A DNA stretch of 9,309 nt. It comes from Halovivax sp. (lineage in GTDB: Archaea > Halobacteriota > Halobacteria > Halobacteriales > Natrialbaceae). The translations under genes and the position numbers were made by a program. Location of the stretch: contig SLIS01000169.1 of assembly GCA_007135505.1 (NCBI GenBank), positions 1 to 9,309 on the forward strand. Reading direction: 5' to 3'. Of this stretch, positions 1-5,334 are shown piece after piece; position 1 is the first letter of the stretch; the number at the start of each line of letters is the position of its first letter. The notes under the pieces were generated by a model that worked only from the letters and a program-made list of their open reading frames with translations, did not search any database and had not been told where the DNA came from.

Positions 1-440
1 AGGTAGACGACGTGTGGGTACATGTCGGGGCTACCGGTGTGCAGGTCGACGACGGCGTCCGCTCCCTCGACGAACGTCCACAGAGTCGCCGCCATGCGCT
101 GGTGAAGCGACCCCGTCTCGTCGCCCGGCCAGACGCGGTTCATGTTCGGATTGACGCTGTCGAGCACCTCCGGTGTGGTGTAGGAGACGCGATCGAAGGT
201 GAGCGGGTTGGCCACCGGGACGGCCACGATCTTCCCCGCCAGCGGACGCCCCGAGAGCCGATGGTGGAATCGCCGGAGCACTTCGCTCCCGTTTACCTCG
301 CGTCCGTGCTGGGCGGCCTGGACGTACAGTGTGGGACCGTCGCTCCCGCCCTCGTAGGTGTGGATCGTGGTCTCGACGTCGACGCCGGAGGGAAGCGTCG
401 CCAGGACGACTCGCTCGGTGGTGTAACTACCGGCTCCCAT
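1..440 (-). CDS. Succinylglutamate desuccinylase/aspartoacylase family protein, N-terminal part (3' end outside window)
   Basis: The reading frame starts at an ATG (440-438) and runs open for 146 residues to the window edge, so the C-terminus is missing. The visible part has the zinc-carboxypeptidase-like signature of the AstE/ASPA family: Q-H45-G-R-E48-V-N-G (first two zinc ligands), N-M-N101-R102-V-W-P-G (substrate carboxylate binding) and D-L-H134-T-G (third zinc ligand). Family members hydrolyse N-acyl amino acids or related amides in the cytoplasm; the exact substrate cannot be told here. A GGAGG lies 8 nt upstream of the ATG and supports the start. No signal peptide is visible. It is divergent from the cyclophilin gene, with 241 bp between the start codons. 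Family assignment is firm; a specific name such as AstE or AspA would be a guess. Confidence 0.88.
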   Translation of the reverse strand, partial: MGAGSYTTERVVLATLPSGVDVETTIHTYEGGSDGPTLYVQAAQHGREVNGSEVLRRFHHRLSGRPLAGKIVAVPVANPLTFDRVSYTTPEVLDSVNPNMNRVWPGDETGSLHQRMAATLWTFVEGADAVVDLHTGSPDMYPHVVY

Positions 441-448
441 ATCGATTT

Positions 449-453
449 CCTCC
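449..453 (-). promoter_or_regulatory. Shine-Dalgarno site of the AstE/ASPA-family gene
   Basis: GGAGG on the minus strand, 8 nt before the ATG at 440. It matches the core of the archaeal anti-SD and fixes the start. Confidence 0.6.
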
Positions 454-652
454 ACGGTAGCCAGTATGTATGTAGGGGGAACCTGTCACGAATTCGGAAT
501 AGGCTACCGAGGGCCCGTATCGGTCGGTGAGCGGCCGAACGACGATCGTAGGTCGTCGCCGCCGCGACCGATCCGATTTCGTGTGGTGGTCCGTCGAGGC
601 GTCTTCGCTCGCCGGAGCGACGACGCGCGAGCGGACGAACAGATCACCACCG

Positions 653-658
653 TTTTCA
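653..658 (+). promoter_or_regulatory. Weak TATA-like box for the cyclophilin gene
   Basis: TTTTCA is the only T-rich patch in a GC-rich stretch and is centred about 26 bp before the ATG at 682. That is the distance expected for a leaderless haloarchaeal transcript. The match to TTTAWA is poor, so this is tentative. Confidence 0.25.
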
Positions 659-681
659 CCGCGCGTCCCATCCGCGGGGAC

Positions 682-1200
682 ATGGCCAATCCAACGGCGA
701 CCCTGCACACCAGCAAGGGCGACATCGAGGTCGAACTCTTCGAAGAACGGGCCCCTCGAACGGTCGAGAACTTCATCGGACTCGCGACCGGCGAGCGGAC
801 CTGGACCGACCCCGAGTCCGGCGAGGAAGTCGAGGGCGAACCCCTGTACGACGACGTCCTCTTTCACCGTGTGATCGAGGGCTTCATGATCCAGGGTGGC
901 GACCCGACCGGTACCGGCCGCGGTGGCCCCGGCTACCAGTTCGACGACGAGTTCCACGACGAGCTGCGCCACGACGGTGCGGGCGTCCTCTCGATGGCAA
1001 ATTCCGGACCCAACACGAACGGTTCGCAGTTCTTCATCACGCTCGACGCCCAGCCACACCTCGACGACCGCCACGCGGTCTTCGGCGAGGTCGTCGACGG
1101 GATGGACGTCGTCCGCGAGATCGGCTCCGTCGACGTCGACGCGAACGACCGTCCCGCCGAGGACGTCCTGCTCGAGTCCGTCACCGTCGATCGCGCGTAA
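682..1200 (+). CDS. Cyclophilin-type peptidyl-prolyl cis-trans isomerase
   Basis: A 172-residue single-domain cyclophilin that catalyses cis-trans isomerisation of X-Pro bonds and assists protein folding in the cytoplasm; no signal peptide is seen. The active-site block F-H-R63-V-I-E-G-F68-M-I-Q71-G-G-D corresponds to human CypA R55/F60/Q63. G-S-Q-F-F118-I-T matches F113, and H131 in D-R-H-A-V-F-G matches H126. The position of CypA Trp121 is His126 here, so strong cyclosporin binding is not expected (inference). The loop at residues 38-55 is acidic and longer than in CypA, as in many prokaryotic homologues. The frame stays open upstream to 466, but the homology begins at this ATG and the upstream part is basic and cyclophilin-unlike, so I take 682 as the start. 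Confidence 0.95.
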   Translation: MANPTATLHTSKGDIEVELFEERAPRTVENFIGLATGERTWTDPESGEEVEGEPLYDDVLFHRVIEGFMIQGGDPTGTGRGGPGYQFDDEFHDELRHDGAGVLSMANSGPNTNGSQFFITLDAQPHLDDRHAVFGEVVDGMDVVREIGSVDVDANDRPAEDVLLESVTVDRA

Positions 1201-1213
1201 TCGTCGGAACCGG

Positions 1214-1217
1214 TTTT
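1214..1217 (+). terminator. Possible short T-tract terminator after the cyclophilin gene
   Basis: TTTT lies 13 nt after the stop codon, directly behind the 8-bp palindrome AACCGGTT that it overlaps. Archaeal termination often needs only a short T-run. This one is minimal, so support is weak. Confidence 0.2.
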
Positions 1218-1442
1218 CGGTCGAACCCCGGTGCCCTGACCGGCCGTGACCCCGACCGTCGCGGGTACCGTCTCGAGATCGGAACCCGCGCTGCGGTCAG
1301 TACGCAGGACGTGTCAGGTACCGGGTAGTTGTGCGCACGTCCACAGAACGCGTCAGACGACTGTCTGGCGGGCTATCGCCCCGGATATCAGTTTTCTCGG
1401 TCCGTTCTATCGGTAGAAACCTTCTGAATGAGACAGGAAGGG

Positions 1443-1453
1443 AAATATTAATA
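1443..1453 (+). promoter_or_regulatory. Strong archaeal TATA box
   Basis: AAATATTAATA preceded by GGG is the most A/T-rich stretch of this gap and looks like a BRE/TATA element. A start site about 26 bp downstream of its centre falls near 1474-1476, just before the hairpins at 1479. It could drive a small RNA, or the ferredoxin with a leader of about 175 nt. Confidence 0.6.
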
Positions 1454-1474
1454 CGCCCTCGGCAAGTGGCTTGC

Positions 1475-1546
1475 ACTACCTGACGAGAGTCAGGGATGGG
1501 GGTCCGGCGAAGCTGATGGGGGTCCGCTTCGTCGGCATTTTCTCTT
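1475..1546 (+). ncRNA. Predicted small RNA or structured 5' leader
   Basis: Starting at the site expected from the TATA box at 1443-1453, the sequence can fold into two consecutive hairpins. Hairpin 1 is CCTGAC (1479-1484), loop GAGA (1485-1488, a GNRA-type tetraloop), GTCAGG (1489-1494). Hairpin 2 is a 10-bp stem, CCGGCGAAGC (1504-1513) with GCTTCGTCGG (1526-1535), containing one G-U pair, with a 12-nt loop. Hairpin 2 is followed by TTTTCTCTT (1538-1546), as in a terminator. A 12-bp motif, GATGGGGGTCCG, occurs twice, at 1495 and 1515, so its G-rich core is exposed once in the linker and once in the loop. No convincing ORF fits inside. I recognise no named RNA family. It could be a free RNA of about 70 nt or the regulatory leader of the downstream ferredoxin. 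Confidence 0.45.
1504..1546 (+). terminator. Hairpin plus T-rich tract
   Basis: A 10-bp stem (1504-1513 with 1526-1535) is followed two bases later by TTTTCTCTT. It may end the predicted small RNA or act as an attenuator ahead of the ferredoxin. Archaeal terminators do not require hairpins, so the T-tract is the more telling part. Confidence 0.4.
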
Positions 1547-1551
1547 CGAGT

Positions 1552-1616
1552 CGATTCGATCGGGAGCGGTGCCACTCACGTACCGAATCGGCCCGGTCGA
1601 CTCCAGCGTCGAACCG
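1552..1616 (+). repeat. Two inverted repeats between the predicted RNA and the ferredoxin
   Basis: CGATTCG (1552-1558) is the exact inverse of CGAATCG (1584-1590). CGGTCGAC (1594-1601) pairs with GTCGAACCG (1608-1616) with one bulged base. Together they would make a transcript reading into the ferredoxin highly structured. No TATA box stands at the leaderless distance from the ferredoxin ATG. Confidence 0.35.
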
Positions 1617-1651
1617 TAACCGGAAAGTGCCGGCGGGCGTAGACCCATTCA

Positions 1652-1984
1652 ATGAGTGACGGAATCGAGCGTGCGAGCGACGTCGGCGGCGAGGGGCCGC
1701 CGATCGACGAGAAACCGTACAAGATCATCTTCGAGGCGAACAAGTGCTTCGGCGCCGGGAAGTGCGCGGAAGCCTCCGATAACTGGATTCTCGACCTCGA
1801 GACGGGCATCGCGCGCCCGCGAACGTACTACCTCGATGAGGGCGAACTCGACGAAAACGTCCGCGCCGCCGAACTGTGTCCCGCGAAGAAAGGCGACGGC
1901 TGCATCCACGTTGTCGACCGACGCACCGACGAGGAACTCGCACCCGACCCACACGGCGACGGCACGCTCTCGGTGGACTGGTAA
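1652..1984 (+). CDS. Ferredoxin, single-cluster [3Fe-4S]-type
   Basis: A 110-residue acidic protein with one iron-sulfur motif. C32-F-G-A-G-K-C38 lacks the middle cysteine of a classical CxxCxxC motif, as in the [3Fe-4S] ferredoxins that serve cytochrome P450s and other oxygenases. The last ligand is C76 in A-E-L-C-P. A fourth cysteine, C84 in D-G-C-I-H-V-V-D, lies seven residues further on and is not a standard ligand position. The first 20 residues and the last 20 are acidic or glycine-rich tails, typical of halophilic proteins. The expected role is one-electron transfer in the cytoplasm; no redox partner is encoded in this window. There is no SD before the ATG. Cluster type is inferred from the motif, not proven. 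Confidence 0.85.
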   Translation: MSDGIERASDVGGEGPPIDEKPYKIIFEANKCFGAGKCAEASDNWILDLETGIARPRTYYLDEGELDENVRAAELCPAKKGDGCIHVVDRRTDEELAPDPHGDGTLSVDW

Positions 1985-2155
1985 CCAAACGGTTGCGCTG
2001 GGGGCGCGGCTGCGTCGTGCCGACGCCCTCGCTCGCATTCGAGTCTCCGCCTCAGCCCACTGCTCGCTCGGCACAGTCCGGCGTCAGACGTCGCATCGCC
2101 GTTCGTGGACCGAAACACACATTCCCCCGAGTAGGCAATCATCAGTTGCTCGTTC

Positions 2156-2240
2156 GCGAGGGTAGCCAAGCCAGGCCAACGGCGGTGGGCTTAAGACCCG
2201 CTCGTGTAGACGTCCTTGGGTTCGAATCCCAACCCTCGCA
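2156..2240 (+). tRNA. tRNA-Leu (anticodon UAA)
   Basis: All arms of a class II tRNA fold. The acceptor pairs GCGAGGG (2156-2162) with CCCTCGC (2233-2239), followed by discriminator A at 2240. The D-arm pairs GCC (2165-2167) with GGC (2181-2183) and has GG in its loop. The anticodon stem is GTGGG (2185-2189) with CCCGC (2197-2201), and the loop CTTAAGA gives anticodon TAA at 2192-2194. A 14-nt variable arm (2202-2215) has a short CGT/ACG stem. The T-arm is TTGGG-TTCGAAT-CCCAA (2216-2232). The long variable arm and A73 fit leucine. CCA is not encoded, and no intron is present. A canonical TATA box is not evident upstream. Confidence 0.97.
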
Positions 2241-2265
2241 TGTCGACTTGAACAGACCGTGAGCG
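2218..2265 (+). repeat. Direct repeat copy 1: tRNA-Leu 3' end plus flank
   Basis: This 48-bp stretch covers the 3' part of the T-arm, the acceptor strand and 25 bp beyond the tRNA. It is repeated at 2396-2443 with a single difference (T2249 versus C2427). The layout resembles an attL/attR pair at a tRNA 3' end or a partial tandem duplication. Confidence 0.85.
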
Positions 2266-2395
2266 TCGTGTATGCGACGCGGGATTCGAATCACGCGAGT
2301 CGCAGCGGCCGAGCGAAGCGCGGTTCGTAACGAAGTGAGAACCGCGATGCGAACGGTGAAACCGTGAGCGAAGCGAGGGCGACCGTCTCGCCATC
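2266..2395 (+). repeat. Palindrome-rich haloarchaeal-type mini-repeats between the direct repeats
   Basis: The 130-bp interval has no credible gene and is dense in small palindromes. CGCGGTTC (2319-2326) pairs with GAACCGCG (2339-2346) in a perfect 8-bp stem. ACGGT-GAA-ACCGT spans 2353-2365. An almost perfect 20-bp palindrome around TTCGAA spans 2277-2296. Purine-rich units of the type GAGCGAAGCG (2311-2320, 2366-2375) are also present. There is no integrase or transposase. Confidence 0.6.
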
Positions 2396-2443
2396 GGGTT
2401 CGAATCCCAACCCTCGCATGTCGACTCGAACAGACCGTGAGCG
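2396..2443 (+). repeat. Direct repeat copy 2: orphan tRNA-Leu 3' end
   Basis: This copy matches 2218-2265 at 47 of 48 positions. Nothing upstream of it can form the rest of a tRNA: no acceptor 5' strand, D-arm or anticodon arm is seen. It is therefore a fragment and not a second tRNA. Confidence 0.85.
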
Positions 2444-2798
2444 ACGACGGTCGCAATCCTCGCGGTGGTCGTGCGTGCCACGCGAGAAATCCGACGTAGC
2501 GCGGTCGATGTGGATCGACGTCGAGGGTCGACGTGTATCCGCTACTGTGGTGTCGACGCTCCCGTCACGACTGCGATCGGCTTTCGGACTCCGTGTTGCC
2601 GACCGGTAGTCCCGCTCCCGCGTCGTCCGCCAGTCCCGTGAGCATCGCGAATCGGCGTCGATCTGCAGCCTGCCTGTCGAGTGTCATGCCACCAGTGGAC
2701 GACGGTATTGCCCGTAGTTAGGCGGGTTGTTCACGGCCGAAACCGCCGTTTGACGTCGATAATAGTCAGTTGATCTGATGCATTCGGGTGACTCGTCG
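2444..2798. other. About 355 bp without a convincing gene
   Basis: The stretch between the orphan tRNA end and the 3' end of the hut regulator holds only short ORFs, rich in Ser and Arg, that show no recognisable domain and no acidic bias. I see no tRNA, clear promoter or long repeat. A small hairpin (GTGAC-TCGTC-GTCAC, 2788-2802) overlaps the regulator stop codon but lacks a T-tract. Confidence 0.5.
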
Positions 2799-3461
2799 TC
2801 ACGAATCGTAAGCGGCGGGATCGAGTCCGTCGAGAATCGAGTGCATAATCTTCCGTTCGCCACGGCGGAGGTGCTCTTCGGCCGTCCGGCGGCTGACGCC
2901 CAGGACGTCGCCGAGCTCGGCGGTCGTCGTTCCGCGGGGCAGGTCGTAGTAGCCTCGGGCGTGGGCCGCGAGGAGGGTTTCGCGCTGGCGATCCGAGAGG
3001 GAGGGGACGGGGTCGACGAGCGCCGACAGGGGATCGTCCGCCGGTGGATCGTCGATCGAACGCTTCGCCTCGACGGTCACGCGTCGCTCCTCGGTGAGGT
3101 CGCGATAGAGCCCACTCAGATCGGCCGGGTCGAGGGCGAGGACGCGACAGATCTTCGCGCCGCGGGCGTACTCGAGCGGCGGAACGAGCAGGCACCCGTT
3201 GGCCCGGAGGTACCGTTCGACGGTCCCTTCCGCCGCCCTGAGACAGGCGTCCGTGATCGCGAGCGTCCGGCCGTCGTGTTCGAGGCGGTCCCGGATACCG
3301 ACTCGCGCTTCGATCGTCGAGAGGACGGCGTCGCTGTCGGCGCCCGTCACCGTCAGGAGATCACAGTGGTCGTTGCACCAGAGTTCGACGGTCGCGTCGG
3401 TGCCGGCCGTCGGCGCGCCGTAGGGACCGCCCGGTTCGACGTGGAAGATCGCCTCGTGCAT
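2799..3461 (-). CDS. Bat-type helix-turn-helix transcriptional regulator, probable hut regulator
   Basis: A 220-residue haloarchaeal regulator. Residues 154-210 form a bat-type HTH (HTH_10 family): L-S-D-R-Q-R-E-T-L-L-A-A, then A-R-G-Y-Y-D-L-P-R, then T-T-A-E-L-G-D-V-L-G-V-S-R-R-T-A-E-E-H with the recognition helix near 188-200. Residues 1-150 are the variable sensor part, including W-C-N-D-H-C-D-L-L at 28-36, and have no PAS, GAF or membrane segment that I can identify. Five cysteines (29, 33, 73, 90, 105) are present, but no clear metal motif. The gene is divergent from hutU with only 85 bp between start codons, so control of the hut operon and of itself is the natural inference. The ATG is chosen because a TATA box stands exactly at the leaderless distance. 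Ligand and sign of regulation are unknown. Confidence 0.87.
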   Translation of the reverse strand: MHEAIFHVEPGGPYGAPTAGTDATVELWCNDHCDLLTVTGADSDAVLSTIEARVGIRDRLEHDGRTLAITDACLRAAEGTVERYLRANGCLLVPPLEYARGAKICRVLALDPADLSGLYRDLTEERRVTVEAKRSIDDPPADDPLSALVDPVPSLSDRQRETLLAAHARGYYDLPRGTTTAELGDVLGVSRRTAEEHLRRGERKIMHSILDGLDPAAYDS

Positions 3462-3470
3462 GACCGGGTG

Positions 3471-3514
3471 GTCACTCCGTTTCTATTTAAACCCACCACC
3501 GAACGGAGGGTGAC
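3471..3514. promoter_or_regulatory. Imperfect inverted repeat, candidate operator of the hut locus
   Basis: The left arm GTCAC-TCCGTT (3471-3481) is mirrored by the right arm AACGGA-GG-GTGAC (3502-3514); the right arm has two extra bases. The arms flank the TATA box of the regulator and lie within the 85-bp divergent intergenic region. This is the geometry expected for a site bound by a dimeric regulator controlling both directions. Confidence 0.45.
3484..3491 (-). promoter_or_regulatory. TATA box of the hut regulator (leaderless)
   Basis: TTTAAATA on the minus strand is centred 26 bp before the ATG at 3461, which predicts transcription starting at or next to the start codon. TTTAAA is self-complementary, so the box might also serve hutU in the other direction, giving a start near 3513. 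Confidence 0.65.
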
Positions 3515-3546
3515 GAGGTTTTGAGATGGGCGTTTCACTCCGCGTC

Positions 3547-5334
3547 ATGCACGAGCGTGGCGAGTCGTTCGACCGCGGCGAACCGAGTGACACCTGGCGG
3601 CAGTACAGGGGCGCCCGCACGGGGACGGACCTGGAGTGTACCGGCTGGCGCCAGGAGGCCGCCCTGCGGATGCTCAACAACAACCTCGATCCCGAGGTCG
3701 CGGAGAAGCCCGAGGAGCTGGTGGTCTACGGCGGCACCGGCAGCGCGGCCCGCAGCTGGGACGCCTACGACGCCATCGTCGACGAGTTGCGCGACCTGGG
3801 CGACGACGAGACGCTGCTCGTCCAGAGCGGCAAGCCCGTCGGCCGCTTCCGGACCCACGAGCGAGCACCCCGCGTCCTCATCGCGAACTCGAACCTCGTC
3901 GGGAAGTGGGACGACTGGGAGCACTTCCACGAGTTGGAGGCCGAGGGCAAGATCATGTACGGCCAGATGACAGCCGGTTCGTGGGCGTACATCGGTACGC
4001 AGGGCATCATTCAGGGGACCTACGAGACGCTCGCCGCCCTCGCCCGCCGGGAGTACGACGAGTCGGACCTCGAGGGACGCATCGTCGTCACCGGTGGCCT
4101 CGGCGGCATGGGCGGCGCCCAGCCACTCGCGGTGACGATGAACCGCGGCGTCTGCATCGCCGCGGAGGTCGACGAGGATCGCATCGACCGTCGCCTCGAA
4201 ACCGGCTACTGTCAGGAAAAGACCGACGACCTGGGGACGGCCATCGAGCGAGCCGAGACGGCCGCCGACGCCGGCGAGGCCTACAGCGTCGGCGTCCACG
4301 TCAACGCCGCGGACATGCTGGAAGCGATGCTGGAGCGCGATTTCGTCCCCGACGTCGTCACCGACCAGACGAGCGCTCACGACGCCCTGGAGGGGTACTA
4401 CCCCTCCGGCTACACCGTCGCGGAGGCGGACCGACTTCGGGACGACGATCCAGACCGGTACGTCCACGAGAGCCTGGACACGATGGAGCGACACGTCCGG
4501 GCCATCCTCGACTTGCAGGACCGCGGCGCGATCGCGTTCGAGTACGGCAACAACATCCGCGGGCAGGTGCGAGACGAGCGGGGGATGGAATCCGCGTTCG
4601 ATTACCCCGGCTTCGTCCCGGCGTACATCCGCCCGCAGTTCTGTGCGGGGCGCGGACCGTTCCGCTGGGCCGCACTCTCGGGCGATCCCGCGGATATCTA
4701 CCGGACCGACGAGGCCGTCCTGGAGCTGTTCCCCGAGAAGGAATCGCTCCGGCGCTGGATCGAACTCGCCCAGGAGCAGGTCCAGTTCCAGGGCCTGCCC
4801 TCGCGGGTGTGCTGGCTCGGCTACGAGACGGGCGTTGCTCCGCCGGAGCAACGAAACGGAGGCGGTGAAACCGCCGGAGACGACGGCTCCGGGTACACCG
4901 AGCGCGCCCGCTTCGCCCTGCGGATCAACGAACTGGTCCGGGAGGGCGAGATCTCGGCGCCGATCGTGGTCACACGCGATCACCTGGACGCCGGCTCCGT
5001 GGCGAGCCCCAACCGGGAGACCGAGGCCATGCGCGACGGCACGGACGCGGTCGCCGACTGGCCGATCCTCAACGCCTTGCTCAACACCGCCGCGGGCGCC
5101 GACATCGTGAGCGTCCACGACGGCGGCGGCGTCGGCATCGGGAACGCCTTGCACACGAACAATCACGTCGTACTCGACGGGACCGATCGGGCCGCTGAGA
5201 CGGCCAAACGCGTCTTCACGACCGATCCCGGGATGGGCGTGGTCCGCCACGCCGACGCGGGCTACGAAGCGGCTCTCGAAACGGCTCGCGAGTCGGGCGT
5301 CACGATTCCGATGGCGGACCGGGGTGAGGAGTGA
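3547..5334 (+). CDS. hutU: Urocanate hydratase (urocanase)
   Basis: HutU (EC 4.2.1.49) converts urocanate to 4-imidazolone-5-propanoate, the second step of histidine breakdown, using tightly bound NAD+. Seen here: [17 protein letters not shown] near the N-terminus, the NAD-binding loop G183-G-L-G-G-M-G-G-A-Q, and the active-site block [16 protein letters not shown]366-A-G-R-G-P-F-R-W with the conserved cysteine. The protein has 595 residues, against about 555 in bacteria. Part of the excess is an in-frame insertion near 427-450 made of DNA palindromes. An ATG at 3526 would add seven residues and has GAGG seven bases before it. I prefer 3547 because those seven residues lack the acidic bias and a T-rich box lies 26 bp upstream; this choice is uncertain. 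The stop overlaps the hutG start. Confidence 0.96.
   Translation: MHERGESFDRGEPSDTWRQYRGARTGTDLECTGWRQEAALRMLNNNLDPEVAEKPEELVVYGGTGSAARSWDAYDAIVDELRDLGDDETLLVQSGKPVGRFRTHERAPRVLIANSNLVGKWDDWEHFHELEAEGKIMYGQMTAGSWAYIGTQGIIQGTYETLAALARREYDESDLEGRIVVTGGLGGMGGAQPLAVTMNRGVCIAAEVDEDRIDRRLETGYCQEKTDDLGTAIERAETAADAGEAYSVGVHVNAADMLEAMLERDFVPDVVTDQTSAHDALEGYYPSGYTVAEADRLRDDDPDRYVHESLDTMERHVRAILDLQDRGAIAFEYGNNIRGQVRDERGMESAFDYPGFVPAYIRPQFCAGRGPFRWAALSGDPADIYRTDEAVLELFPEKESLRRWIELAQEQVQFQGLPSRVCWLGYETGVAPPEQRNGGGETAGDDGSGYTERARFALRINELVREGEISAPIVVTRDHLDAGSVASPNRETEAMRDGTDAVADWPILNALLNTAAGADIVSVHDGGGVGIGNALHTNNHVVLDGTDRAAETAKRVFTTDPGMGVVRHADAGYEAALETARESGVTIPMADRGEE
4834..4875 (+). repeat. Two adjacent palindromes inside hutU
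   Basis: GTTGCTCCG (4834-4842) and CGGAGCAAC (4844-4852) form a perfect 9-bp inverted repeat around one base. GGCGGT-GAA-ACCGCC (4861-4875) forms a 6-bp one. They encode [14 protein letters not shown] and account for most of the extra residues between W-L-G-Y and E-R-A-R-F. The 11-mer CGGTGAAACCG (4863-4873) also occurs at 2354-2364. Confidence 0.7.

Noticed and set aside
466..681. Upstream extension of the cyclophilin reading frame
   Set aside because: The added residues are Arg/Pro-rich, lack halophilic acidity and have no cyclophilin similarity; the ATG at 682 fits the domain start.
1297..1659. Short ORFs on both strands in the gap before the ferredoxin
   Set aside because: They show no domain, no SD and no acidic bias, and they overlap the predicted RNA structure.
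2266..2395. CRISPR array
   Set aside because: Only two copies of the long repeat exist, one is part of a tRNA, and there are no regularly spaced units or cas genes.
2142..2481. Minus-strand ORFs containing G-W-D-S-N-P
   Set aside because: The motif is just the reverse translation of the tRNA T-arm sequence, present in both copies of the tRNA 3' end. Such ORFs are a known source of spurious proteins.
2788..2802. Hairpin GTGAC-TCGTC-GTCAC as terminator of the hut regulator
   Set aside because: The stem is only 5 bp, overlaps the stop codon and is not followed by a T-tract on the minus strand.
2778..3524. Plus-strand ORF of 248 codons opposite the hut regulator
   Set aside because: It is the shadow of the HTH regulator, which has a recognisable bat-type HTH and a well-placed promoter.
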